A DNA stretch of 6,473 bases, taken from NCBI GenBank assembly GCA_018815265.1, contig JAHIYG010000248.1:1-6473 (forward strand). The letters run 5' to 3'. Positions within the stretch are counted from its first letter, which is position 1, and each line of letters begins with the position of its first letter. Positions 1-5,972 of the stretch are shown here, one piece after another. This DNA comes from Candidatus Altarchaeota archaeon (GTDB lineage Archaea; Altiarchaeota; Altiarchaeia; IMC4; SCGC-AAA252-I15). A model generated the notes under the pieces. That model made no database searches and had not been told where the DNA came from. It worked only from the letters and a program-made list of their open reading frames with translations. Both the position numbers and the translations under genes were made by a program.

Positions 1-438
1 CCAGTCCTTAGGAAGGACTTCATAGTGGATATGCGCCAACTTGACGAATCATACGCTTATGGCGCAGACGCAGTCCTATTGATTGTTTCGCTACTCAAGG
101 ACGAGACAAGAAACTACGTGGAAAAAGCACATGAAATCGGATTGGAGTGCCTGGTTGAAATACACGAAAAAGACGAAGTCGAATATGCCCTTGATTCAGG
201 TGCTAAGATAATCGGCGTCAACAGCAGAAACCTCAAAAATCTAAAGGTTGACTTGGGGATATTTGACGAACTAATACCTCTCGTGAAAAAAGGTCGTTTG
301 GTTGTTGCAGAAAGCGGGATAAAAAACAAAAAAGACATCCTACGGGTTAAGAATGCAGGGGCTGATGCAGTCCTCATAGGCACTTCGCTTGTGAAGTCCG
401 GCTCTGCCGCGGATATGCTCAGGGAGTTGATGACATGA
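1..438 (+). CDS. trpC: Indole-3-glycerol phosphate synthase, C-terminal part (5' end outside window)
   Basis: This enzyme converts CdRP to indole-3-glycerol phosphate, the ring-closing step of tryptophan synthesis in the cytoplasm. The reading frame is open to the left edge, so only the last 145 residues are present; the family is usually about 250 residues. The fragment opens with PVLRKDFIVD, whose Lys5 matches the catalytic lysine of the family (K110 in the Sulfolobus enzyme). It continues with LVEIHE (Glu53, matching E159), GVNSRNL (Asn, matching N180) and VVAESGI (Glu, matching E210), in the order expected for strands 4-7 of the (beta/alpha)8 barrel. The phosphate-binding end GADAVLIGTSLVKS is also present. 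A GTG at 25 could be misread as a start, but homologous sequence continues upstream of it. The stop overlaps the trpF start by four bases (ATGA, 435-438). Assignment is secure; residue equivalences come from recalled family knowledge. Confidence 0.96.
   Translation, partial: PVLRKDFIVDMRQLDESYAYGADAVLLIVSLLKDETRNYVEKAHEIGLECLVEIHEKDEVEYALDSGAKIIGVNSRNLKNLKVDLGIFDELIPLVKKGRLVVAESGIKNKKDILRVKNAGADAVLIGTSLVKSGSAADMLRELMT
421..426 (+). promoter_or_regulatory. Ribosome binding site of trpF
   Basis: AGGGAG lies inside the end of trpC, eight bases before the trpF ATG at 435. It supports that start and local re-initiation at the ATGA overlap. Confidence 0.6.
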
Positions 439-1076
439 ACGTCAAGGTTTGCGGCATCACAAACAAGGATGATGCCATGATGGTATTGGAGAAAGGCGCA
501 GACGCAATAGGCGTTGTAGTTGATGTTCCAGTCGAGACCCCTAGAAAAATCACAGTCGAAAAGGCGCATGAAATAAGACTGGCAGTGGAGGATTTGAGCC
601 ACACATTCGTCACAGTACTGATGCCCAAAACATTAGATGATGTCGGCAGGGTTGTTTCTAAACTCCATCCTGACGGGATTCAGTTGCATGGCGTAGAAAC
701 CCCTGATTTTGTAATGCATGTGAGGGAGGAGTTCGGTTTGCCGATAATCAAGGCAATACATGTGGGTGACACAGTCGACATGGAATATGTAAAGTCGGTA
801 TCTAACTATTCTGATATGCTGCTTTTGGACACCAAAAAAGGATCTCGTGTCGGCGGCACAGGTGAAGCACATGATGTGGAAAAGGATTTGGAGATAAAAT
901 CATCCACTGGAAAACGTATTCTTTTATCTGGAGGCATTAATCCTATTAACGTCTTTGAAAGGGCATCCAAGGTCAAACCATATGGTGTGGACGTCTCAAG
1001 CGGTGTTGAAAAATCCCCTGGAATAAAGGACCCTGACAAAGTAGAAAAAATAATCGAGGTGTGTTCATGCCTTTAG
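435..1076 (+). CDS. trpF: Phosphoribosylanthranilate isomerase
   Basis: This enzyme performs the Amadori rearrangement of phosphoribosylanthranilate to CdRP, just before the TrpC step. The 213-residue product is near the usual family length (about 200-210) and has the expected barrel motifs. KVCGIT at residues 4-9 carries the catalytic cysteine (Cys6), IQLHG lies at 82-86, and LLLDTKKG at 129-136 carries the catalytic aspartate (Asp132). GGTGEAHD at 140-147, LLSGGINPINV at 163-173 and GVDVSSGVE at 184-192 form the phosphate-binding end of the barrel. The segment DVPVETPRKIT (30-40) stands where many bacterial enzymes have a YPKSPR-type motif, which I read as an archaeal variant. ATG 435 is supported by the AGGGAG site and by the four-base overlap with trpC. 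The 3' end overlaps trpB by ten bases. Confidence 0.96.
   Translation: MNVKVCGITNKDDAMMVLEKGADAIGVVVDVPVETPRKITVEKAHEIRLAVEDLSHTFVTVLMPKTLDDVGRVVSKLHPDGIQLHGVETPDFVMHVREEFGLPIIKAIHVGDTVDMEYVKSVSNYSDMLLLDTKKGSRVGGTGEAHDVEKDLEIKSSTGKRILLSGGINPINVFERASKVKPYGVDVSSGVEKSPGIKDPDKVEKIIEVCSCL
1056..1061 (+). promoter_or_regulatory. Ribosome binding site deciding the trpB start
   Basis: GAGGTG matches the archaeal anti-Shine-Dalgarno sequence and ends five bases before ATG 1067. An upstream in-frame GTG at 1061 overlaps this site, so it is unlikely to be the start. trpB is therefore best started at 1067. Confidence 0.75.
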
Positions 1077-2239
1077 ATAAATTCGGAGTATATGGGGGGC
1101 GTTTCGTCCCAGAAACCCTGATGCCTGCATTGGCTGAACTTGAGAAAGCATACGGAAAATACAAGAAAGACGGGAAATTCAAGAGAGAACTGAAAGAGCT
1201 TCTAACAGAATACGCAGGTAGGCCTACGCCACTTTATTTCGCTAAGAACCTCTCTAAAGAGCTCAGACTCAACTTGTACCTCAAAAGGGAGGATTTACTC
1301 CATGGTGGAGCCCATAAGATAAACAACACATTGGGACAGGTGCTTCTTGCCAAAAGGATGGGGAAAAAAAGGGTTATCGCAGAAACAGGGGCAGGCCAAC
1401 ACGGCGTAGCAACAGCAATAGCTTCAGCAGTATTGGGCCTAGAATGCGAAGTCTACATGGGTACAGAGGATATCGAACGCCAGAAACTTAATGTCTTCCG
1501 GATGGAGCTTCTTGGGGCTAAGGTCATACCTGTATCGTCGGGGAGCAAAACATTAAAGGATGCCACAAACGAGGCACTGCGGGACTGGTTAGCCAACGTC
1601 TACAGCACATACTATTGCATAGGCTCCGTTGTCGGACCACACCCCTACCCCACGATTGTCAGGGACTTCCAATCGGTCATAGGTGAGGAAATAAGGGCTC
1701 AAATGAAGAGGAAAACTGGAAAACAGCCTGACGCGATTGTCGCATGTGTTGGTGGAGGCTCAAACGCAATGGGGTCCTTCACAGACTTCATAGACGACAA
1801 GAAAGTTGCATTAGTCGGAGTCGAAGCAGCAGGACACGGATTAAAGACTCCATTCCACTGTGCCACACTGTCTAAGGGTTCAGATGGAGTATTGCACGGG
1901 ATGCACACTAAACTCCTGCAGGACATGTACGGACAGATTCTCCCGACACACAGCATATCTGCAGGCCTTGACTACCCAGGGGTAGGTCCTCAGCTTGCAC
2001 ACCTAAAATCTATCGGCAGACTCACCAACTCAACAGCGACAGACAAGGACGCCATCTACGCAGTCAAAAAACTCTGCACAACAGAGGGTATTCTCCCAGC
2101 GTTAGAGAGCGCCCATGCAGTATCTTATGTACTAAAAAATTCCAAGAAACTTAAGGGCAGAAGAGTTGTTGTGACAGTGTCAGGGCGAGGGGACAAGGAC
2201 GTTCACACAATAGGTGATTTTTTAGGGGTGAAACTATGA
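1067..2239 (+). CDS. trpB: Tryptophan synthase beta chain, TrpB1 type
   Basis: This PLP enzyme condenses indole with serine to give tryptophan, working in an alpha2-beta2 complex with TrpA. The 390-residue product has the full TrpB1 signature. FGVYGGRFVPETLMPAL lies at the N terminus, and HGGAHKINN at 79-87 has the Schiff-base lysine Lys84. AETGAGQHG at 105-113 has the catalytic Glu106, and the phosphate-binding loop GGGSNA is at 229-234. GLDYPGVGP is at 300-308 and VSGRGDKD at 371-378. The LLHGGAHK form, with Gly where most bacteria have Thr, is one I associate with euryarchaeal TrpB1. I start it at ATG 1067 because GAGGTG sits five bases upstream; this gives a ten-base overlap with trpF. 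The stop overlaps trpA (ATGA). The TrpA-contacting features and adjacent trpA argue for the complex-forming enzyme rather than stand-alone TrpB2. Confidence 0.97.
   Translation: MPLDKFGVYGGRFVPETLMPALAELEKAYGKYKKDGKFKRELKELLTEYAGRPTPLYFAKNLSKELRLNLYLKREDLLHGGAHKINNTLGQVLLAKRMGKKRVIAETGAGQHGVATAIASAVLGLECEVYMGTEDIERQKLNVFRMELLGAKVIPVSSGSKTLKDATNEALRDWLANVYSTYYCIGSVVGPHPYPTIVRDFQSVIGEEIRAQMKRKTGKQPDAIVACVGGGSNAMGSFTDFIDDKKVALVGVEAAGHGLKTPFHCATLSKGSDGVLHGMHTKLLQDMYGQILPTHSISAGLDYPGVGPQLAHLKSIGRLTNSTATDKDAIYAVKKLCTTEGILPALESAHAVSYVLKNSKKLKGRRVVVTVSGRGDKDVHTIGDFLGVKL
2224..2231 (+). promoter_or_regulatory. Ribosome binding site of trpA
   Basis: AGGGGTGA lies four bases before ATG 2236, within the last codons of trpB. 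It is a good Shine-Dalgarno match and supports that start over the out-of-frame ATG at 2240. Confidence 0.65.
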
Positions 2240-3036
2240 ATGAACTTGAGAAAACCCTAAGGGAAGGCGGCAAACTGATAGCGTTCATAGTCGGCGGAGA
2301 CCCATCACCTGATAAATCCTACAAAATAGCATCTGGCGTCATTGAGGCGGGAGCCGATGTGTTGGAGGTTGGACTGCCTTTTTCAGACCCCCTAGCCGAC
2401 GGACCAACCATACAGAAGGCCTCTGAGAGAGCATTGAAGGCTGGGATGAACACAGACAAATACTTCAAACTAATAAAAAGAGTAAGAGATACATATGAAA
2501 CGCCGCTAGTATGCCTTACCTACTACAACATCATCTTGCAGTATGGCCTTGAAAAATTCGCGCAAAAGGCAGCGTATTCAGGTCTGGACGGCATCATAGT
2601 GCCTGACCTGCCCTATGAAGAATCAGAAGCTTTCAGGAAGACACTCAAGAAACAGAGTGTGGACTTCATTTTCCTTGTGGCTGAAACCACTCCACCCTCC
2701 AGGATGAAAAAGATAGCGTCTGCTGCGTCCGGATTCATATATGTGGTCTCCCTTTTAGGCACTACAGGCGCTAGGAAAAACGTCGCAGCAAACGTGAAAA
2801 AGACTATTGCACGCATCAGGGATGAGACAGACCTGCCATTAGCTGTCGGCTTTGGCATAAGCTCTCCTGAAAACGTCAGTGAAGTGATGTCGTTCGGCGC
2901 TGACGCAGCCATTGTGGGCTCTGCCATTGTGAAGCTTGCCCATGAAAAGGGAACCGTTGGATTGCACGACTATGTGGCGTCACTCAAGAAAGCAGCAGCT
3001 GGAAGCAGAGCTATAGCAAAACACCTCCGTGTTTAA
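2236..3036 (+). CDS. trpA: Tryptophan synthase alpha chain
   Basis: This subunit cleaves indole-3-glycerol phosphate to indole and glyceraldehyde 3-phosphate and passes indole to TrpB. The 266-residue length is typical. Both catalytic acids are visible in VLEVGLPFSDPLADGPTIQ: Glu44 and Asp55, matching E49 and D60 of the enterobacterial enzyme. Other family motifs are the N-terminal FIVGGDPSPD, CLTYYNI in the middle, IIVPDLPYEE, the mobile loop region VVSLLGTTGARKNV, and AVGFGISSPENV followed by ADAAIVGSAIVK, which binds phosphate. The gene shares ATGA with the end of trpB, suggesting coupled translation and balanced subunit output. It is the last gene of the trp operon here: the next 77 bases are non-coding and contain a new promoter. 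The tail after about residue 250 (KKAAAGSRAIAKHLRV) is basic and probably the C-terminal helix. Confidence 0.97.
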   Translation: MNELEKTLREGGKLIAFIVGGDPSPDKSYKIASGVIEAGADVLEVGLPFSDPLADGPTIQKASERALKAGMNTDKYFKLIKRVRDTYETPLVCLTYYNIILQYGLEKFAQKAAYSGLDGIIVPDLPYEESEAFRKTLKKQSVDFIFLVAETTPPSRMKKIASAASGFIYVVSLLGTTGARKNVAANVKKTIARIRDETDLPLAVGFGISSPENVSEVMSFGADAAIVGSAIVKLAHEKGTVGLHDYVASLKKAAAGSRAIAKHLRV

Positions 3037-3050
3037 ACCTTTATTTTCTA
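3037..3050 (+). terminator. Possible U-rich terminator of the trp operon
   Basis: The bases just after the trpA stop include CTTTATTTTCTA (3039-3050). Archaeal intrinsic termination needs only U-rich RNA and no hairpin. The tract is interrupted, so termination may be partial and some read-through into the next operon is possible. Confidence 0.35.
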
Positions 3051-3080
3051 GTAAATGGTAAGACACATAATTATCGATTA

Positions 3081-3088
3081 TTATATAT
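3081..3088 (+). promoter_or_regulatory. TATA box of the 3114-5465 operon
   Basis: TTATATAT is a close match to the archaeal TATA box. Its centre lies about 29 bases before ATG 3114, so transcription would be expected to begin at or a few bases before that codon. No Shine-Dalgarno site precedes the ATG. Both facts fit a leaderless or near-leaderless transcript. Confidence 0.6.
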
Positions 3089-3113
3089 CCTTTCCTTCAA
3101 AGATTTAAACGCT

Positions 3114-3602
3114 ATGAACGTTTATCGCGTCTTTAAGGCCTTGAAGTCAAAGGAGACTTATTGGGTCAGACACAGGCTTTTAACTAAGTTACAAGGCAAA
3201 ATCCGATACAGCGAGAGCGACCTAAACGAGATATTGACATATCTCGGTAGGGAGGCAGAAGTCAACAAGGAATCTGAGGAGCTGACGCACAAGGCTATTG
3301 TATCACCTGGTCTTTCTGAAAAATTCAGGATTTTAAAGAAACTGAAGGGATTCGACTTCAGAGCATCAGCATGCCTCTTATCATTTCATAATCCACGGCA
3401 ATATGCCGAGGTCAATTCCACCTCCTGGAATCGCATGGTAAAATACCATGGATTCGATGCATTGGAAAAAGACAAAAATTCTGAATACAACCTGGAGGAA
3501 TATAAAAACTACCTTGAATTCCTGACTTTACTGGCGCATGATTTCGGGATGAGTTTAGCAGATACTGAGTATACTTTTGACAAAGGTGATTTTGATGACT
3601 AA
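3114..3602 (+). CDS. Small protein resembling helix-hairpin-helix DNA-glycosylase-like proteins, function unknown
   Basis: The 162-residue product is soluble, with no signal peptide or membrane segment. Residues 72-110 (ILKKLKGFDFRASACLLSFH onward) resemble the helix-hairpin-helix segment of small glycosylase-like proteins, in which a LxGVGxxxASAILxFxxP stretch is followed by an I-D-R-A-L/W pattern. The end (YLEFLTLLAHDFGMSLADTE) resembles the C-terminal helix of the same group, often LA..LGVSLRxLDxALW. Here the hairpin glycines are largely replaced (GFDFRAS), and Asn101 stands where the usual acidic residue would be. The protein may therefore bind nucleic acid without glycosylase activity, or be a divergent relative only. 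The first 70 residues are helical and charged, with no motif I recognise. It is the first gene of the adk operon, has a TATA box but no Shine-Dalgarno site, and overlaps adk by eight bases. The family link is from memory of patterns, not a search. Confidence 0.8.
   Translation: MNVYRVFKALKSKETYWVRHRLLTKLQGKIRYSESDLNEILTYLGREAEVNKESEELTHKAIVSPGLSEKFRILKKLKGFDFRASACLLSFHNPRQYAEVNSTSWNRMVKYHGFDALEKDKNSEYNLEEYKNYLEFLTLLAHDFGMSLADTEYTFDKGDFDD
3584..3590 (+). promoter_or_regulatory. Ribosome binding site deciding the adk start
   Basis: AGGTGAT (3584-3590) within the end of the upstream gene lies four to five bases before ATG 3595. It makes that ATG the likely adk start rather than the in-frame TTG at 3577, which would add six residues before the usual N terminus. 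Confidence 0.7.
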
Positions 3603-4236
3603 TGTTATAATGTTGGGCCCTCCGGGCTCGGGCAAGGGAACGCAGGCGGAAAGACTTTCACACACGTATGGTTGGCCCCAGATTTCTACAGGAAACATTC
3701 TGCGGCATGCGATAGAGGCAAAGACGGAGTTGGGCCTGAAGGCTAAAGATGCAATGGATGCTGGAGAGCTTGTTTCAGACGAAATAGTCGACGGCATAGT
3801 CGCAGAGCGCATATCCCACGACGACTGCATTAAAGGCTTCATATTGGACGGGTTTCCAAGGGACCTCATACAGGCTAAGGCATTAGATGAAATACGCAAA
3901 ATAGATGTCGTCTTTGACATACGCGTACCAGAAGAAGAGCTTGTGGAGAGACTATCTATGAGGCGCGTGTGCGACTGCGGCGAAACATATCACCTCAAAT
4001 ACAATCCCCCCCAAAAAGAGGGCGTATGCAACAGTTGCGGCAGAAAACTCTACCACCGTGAAGACGATAAGGTCGAGACCATAAGGCATAGGCTTCAGGT
4101 ATACCACAGCCAAACAGAACCCCTTATACACTACTACTCTGGCAAGGGGGTTTTGGTAGATATAGATGGTACAAAACACATCGATGATGTGTTCAAAAAT
4201 ATAGTGTCAAACCTGCCTGATGAAGCTAAACAGTGA
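3595..4236 (+). CDS. adk: Adenylate kinase, bacterial-type with zinc-knuckle LID
   Basis: This cytoplasmic kinase interconverts ATP + AMP and two ADP, balancing adenine nucleotides. From ATG 3595 the product has 213 residues, typical of the long-LID class. Visible motifs are the P-loop GPPGSGKGTQ (8-17, Lys14), STGNILR (31-37) of the AMP site, where Asn34 replaces the usual Asp, GFILDGFPRD (81-90, Arg89) and the LID domain from about 122 to 159. The closing arginine region ETIRHRLQVY is at 161-170. The LID carries Cys126, Cys128, Cys145 and Cys148, consistent with a structural metal site, but the first pair is C-x-C rather than the usual C-x2-C. The length and LID set it apart from the LID-poor archaeal AdkA type often found near secY. 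It overlaps the upstream gene by eight bases and the downstream gene by four (GTGA), so the three genes are probably cotranscribed. Confidence 0.96.
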   Translation: MTNVIMLGPPGSGKGTQAERLSHTYGWPQISTGNILRHAIEAKTELGLKAKDAMDAGELVSDEIVDGIVAERISHDDCIKGFILDGFPRDLIQAKALDEIRKIDVVFDIRVPEEELVERLSMRRVCDCGETYHLKYNPPQKEGVCNSCGRKLYHREDDKVETIRHRLQVYHSQTEPLIHYYSGKGVLVDIDGTKHIDDVFKNIVSNLPDEAKQ

Positions 4237-5465
4237 AAAACACACTATCTACATTGTGTACTCTTTTGTTGCTGGCATACTTCACTTCCGCGCAAGAGAC
4301 GGAGCAAAATAATTCCGTGCCTGTCTTCGAAATGCCTCAGTTTTACCTGGGGGATGACATGCGCCTCGCATGGTCTAACGCTCAATACTTTGGACTAAAC
4401 ACTACACAACGATTTTTCCTCTATGCAATACCACAAAACTCATACCTTAAAATGAGGCTATATGAAGTTGATCTATACAATAACCCCGTCTATATCAACG
4501 ACTTTTTAGTAGGTGACGTATGCCAGATTGGCAGGGGCATCTGGAAAGACTGTATCATACCCTTTGACGCGTCCAGACTGCAAAAAGGCTGGAATACATT
4601 CACTATCCGTTCAGCCTGCATATCTGTACCTATCTTCAACTGTGAGGACATGCTAATCGATGACTTCACTGTCTATGCTGAATACTATAGTGTTTCACCA
4701 TTTTTCTTCGTGGAAAAATATCAGTCAAACTACACACCCATTATTGGGGATGAAGTCAATGTCAGCGTTATGGTGCATAACCTCGGTCTGATGCCTGCAT
4801 ATAACGTGTCAATACGGGATTTTAAACCCCCTGGAACTTATTTGAAATCAGGTGTTTTGGAAATGGACTACGACATACTGCGCGGAGGCGATGTAATACG
4901 CTATCAGTACACTCTCGTCCCAGACATGAAGGGCCCCGTCAAATCGTTTCCAGGTTCTGTAGTGTACCACAATGCGACCGCATATAAACTTAACACAACC
5001 ATTGAGCAGACAGTCCTTGATGTCGCCCCACCAAAACCATTGGTTCTCATCTATAAACAATTTAAAGGCGACCAAGAATCAAGCGACAAAAACGTAGAGT
5101 TGACACTAATCAACGTAGGCGATGAAATAGCATATAACCTAACCGTGTCAGATGAGATTCCAGGCAGCTATAACCTCATATCTGGAACACCTAATATGTC
5201 ACTTGAAACACTTGAACCCAGAGGGCAAAAAATATTTGACTATAACATTTCACCATTTTCCAACACAGAATATGTCATTTCAGCATCACTAACCTATGAA
5301 GATGAGGCTGGCAACGTCTATAGCAGACTATCCAACCAATTAACTTTCAAACCCTATGTTTCTCCTATATCCTTTGATAACCGCAGAAACCAAACCATAG
5401 CATTGATTATAGTGCTCGCAACTATTGTTTTACTGTTGTATGTGTACCTCAAAATCAGAGACTAA
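4233..5465 (+). CDS. Secreted, C-terminally membrane-anchored protein with two tandem Ig-like (DUF11/CARDB/TRAP-beta-like) repeats
   Basis: The 410-residue product starts with a signal peptide (hydrophobic core 9-17, likely cut after FTSA, residue 20). It ends in one membrane helix (about 388-406) with the short cytoplasmic tail KIRD, so most of it should face outward. Residues about 36-150 form a beta-rich region with Cys97, 107, 129 and 137, which could make two disulfides; its spacing (VYINDFLVG, then KGWNTFTIR, then LIDDFTVY) suggests a jelly-roll, carbohydrate-binding-like fold. Two related repeats follow at about 175-252 and 287-363, aligned by NVSVMVHNLGLMPAYNVSIR and NVELTLINVGDEIAYNLTVS. 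Eleven N-x-S/T sequons suit a glycosylated surface protein. The GTG start at 4233 overlaps the adk stop (GTGA) and has only weak ribosome-binding sequence before it, so coupling to adk translation is likely. No enzymatic motif is visible; adhesion, surface scaffolding or a secretion-associated role are all possible. Confidence 0.88.
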   Translation: MKNTLSTLCTLLLLAYFTSAQETEQNNSVPVFEMPQFYLGDDMRLAWSNAQYFGLNTTQRFFLYAIPQNSYLKMRLYEVDLYNNPVYINDFLVGDVCQIGRGIWKDCIIPFDASRLQKGWNTFTIRSACISVPIFNCEDMLIDDFTVYAEYYSVSPFFFVEKYQSNYTPIIGDEVNVSVMVHNLGLMPAYNVSIRDFKPPGTYLKSGVLEMDYDILRGGDVIRYQYTLVPDMKGPVKSFPGSVVYHNATAYKLNTTIEQTVLDVAPPKPLVLIYKQFKGDQESSDKNVELTLINVGDEIAYNLTVSDEIPGSYNLISGTPNMSLETLEPRGQKIFDYNISPFSNTEYVISASLTYEDEAGNVYSRLSNQLTFKPYVSPISFDNRRNQTIALIIVLATIVLLLYVYLKIRD

Positions 5466-5923
5466 TCAGCTATGTAACAGCTTCCCTGGACTGATTTAAC
5501 AGTCAAATAATGAACGTTATCATGTGCTTGAACACTGAAACCAACTTTGAATTCCTTCCACACCAGCCTCTTTATAGTGTTCGTCTCATCGCTTTCTGGC
5601 GCCTTGTACTTCCCCACACAATAATACCTATTGACTACCTCATCTATGTTATGCCCCCAATAACAGTCTAGTGTATAGCTGTCCCAGATATAGGCTGACG
5701 ATGGCATGAAGAAGTCATCCACAAACACAGACTCTATCTTACCCCTTAACGCCTTTGCATTCAATACATTGGAGTTGACACTCACAGTCAAACCTTCATT
5801 TGCGATATTGCACGGTTCAACATAAACCTTAGGTTTGGGTGGGGCAGGCTGACTTCTGGTTCTCGTACACCCTGTGAAAAGCAAAACACAAACTAAAAAA
5901 ACAAACACTACCCTATACTTCAT
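5462..5923 (-). CDS. Small putative lipoprotein of unknown function
   Basis: The 153-residue product begins MKYRVVFVFLV and has a hydrophobic stretch ending in a lipobox-like LLFTGC, so Cys19 is the probable lipidated first residue of the mature protein. A proline-rich linker (QPAPPKPK, 25-32) follows. The rest looks like a compact beta-rich outer-surface domain with Cys38, Cys87, Cys102 and Cys149, which could form two disulfides. I recognise no family. ATG 5923 is the natural start because the signal sequence begins there; no good Shine-Dalgarno site precedes it. The gene is convergent with the surface-protein gene and their stop codons interlock in four bases (CTAA on the plus strand). It lies 49 bases after P1/aL12 on the same strand, beyond a strong U-tract, so it probably has its own promoter or depends on read-through. 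Confidence 0.8.
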   Translation of the reverse strand: MKYRVVFVFLVCVLLFTGCTRTRSQPAPPKPKVYVEPCNIANEGLTVSVNSNVLNAKALRGKIESVFVDDFFMPSSAYIWDSYTLDCYWGHNIDEVVNRYYCVGKYKAPESDETNTIKRLVWKEFKVGFSVQAHDNVHYLTVKSVQGSCYIAD

Positions 5924-5948
5924 AATAAAAGAATATTCTCAGTAGAAA

Positions 5949-5967
5949 TTAAAAAAAGAAAAAAAAT
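5949..5967 (-). terminator. U-rich terminator of the P1/aL12 gene
   Basis: Starting six bases after the P1 stop codon, the minus strand reads T8-C-T7 then AA, with no hairpin. This is a classic archaeal oligo-U terminator and marks the end of the short, highly expressed P1 transcript. Confidence 0.75.
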
Positions 5968-5972
5968 AGGAT

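Noticed and set aside
25..438. GTG at 25 as the start of trpC
   Set aside because: The codons before it (PVLRKDFI) are conserved trpC sequence including the catalytic lysine, so the gene continues past the left edge.
114..602. Minus-strand open frame opposite trpC/trpF
   Set aside because: It lies opposite two secure genes, has no promoter or ribosome binding site and resembles no protein I know; it is a shadow of the coding strand.
1061..1066. GTG at 1061 as the trpB start
   Set aside because: It overlaps the GAGGTG ribosome binding site that is correctly spaced for ATG 1067, and MPLDKFGVYGG is the natural N terminus.
2613..2927. Minus-strand open frame opposite trpA
   Set aside because: Antisense shadow of a well-conserved gene, with no supporting signals.
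3577..3594. TTG at 3577 as the adk start
   Set aside because: ATG 3595 has an AGGTGAT site at good spacing and places the P-loop at the usual distance from the N terminus.
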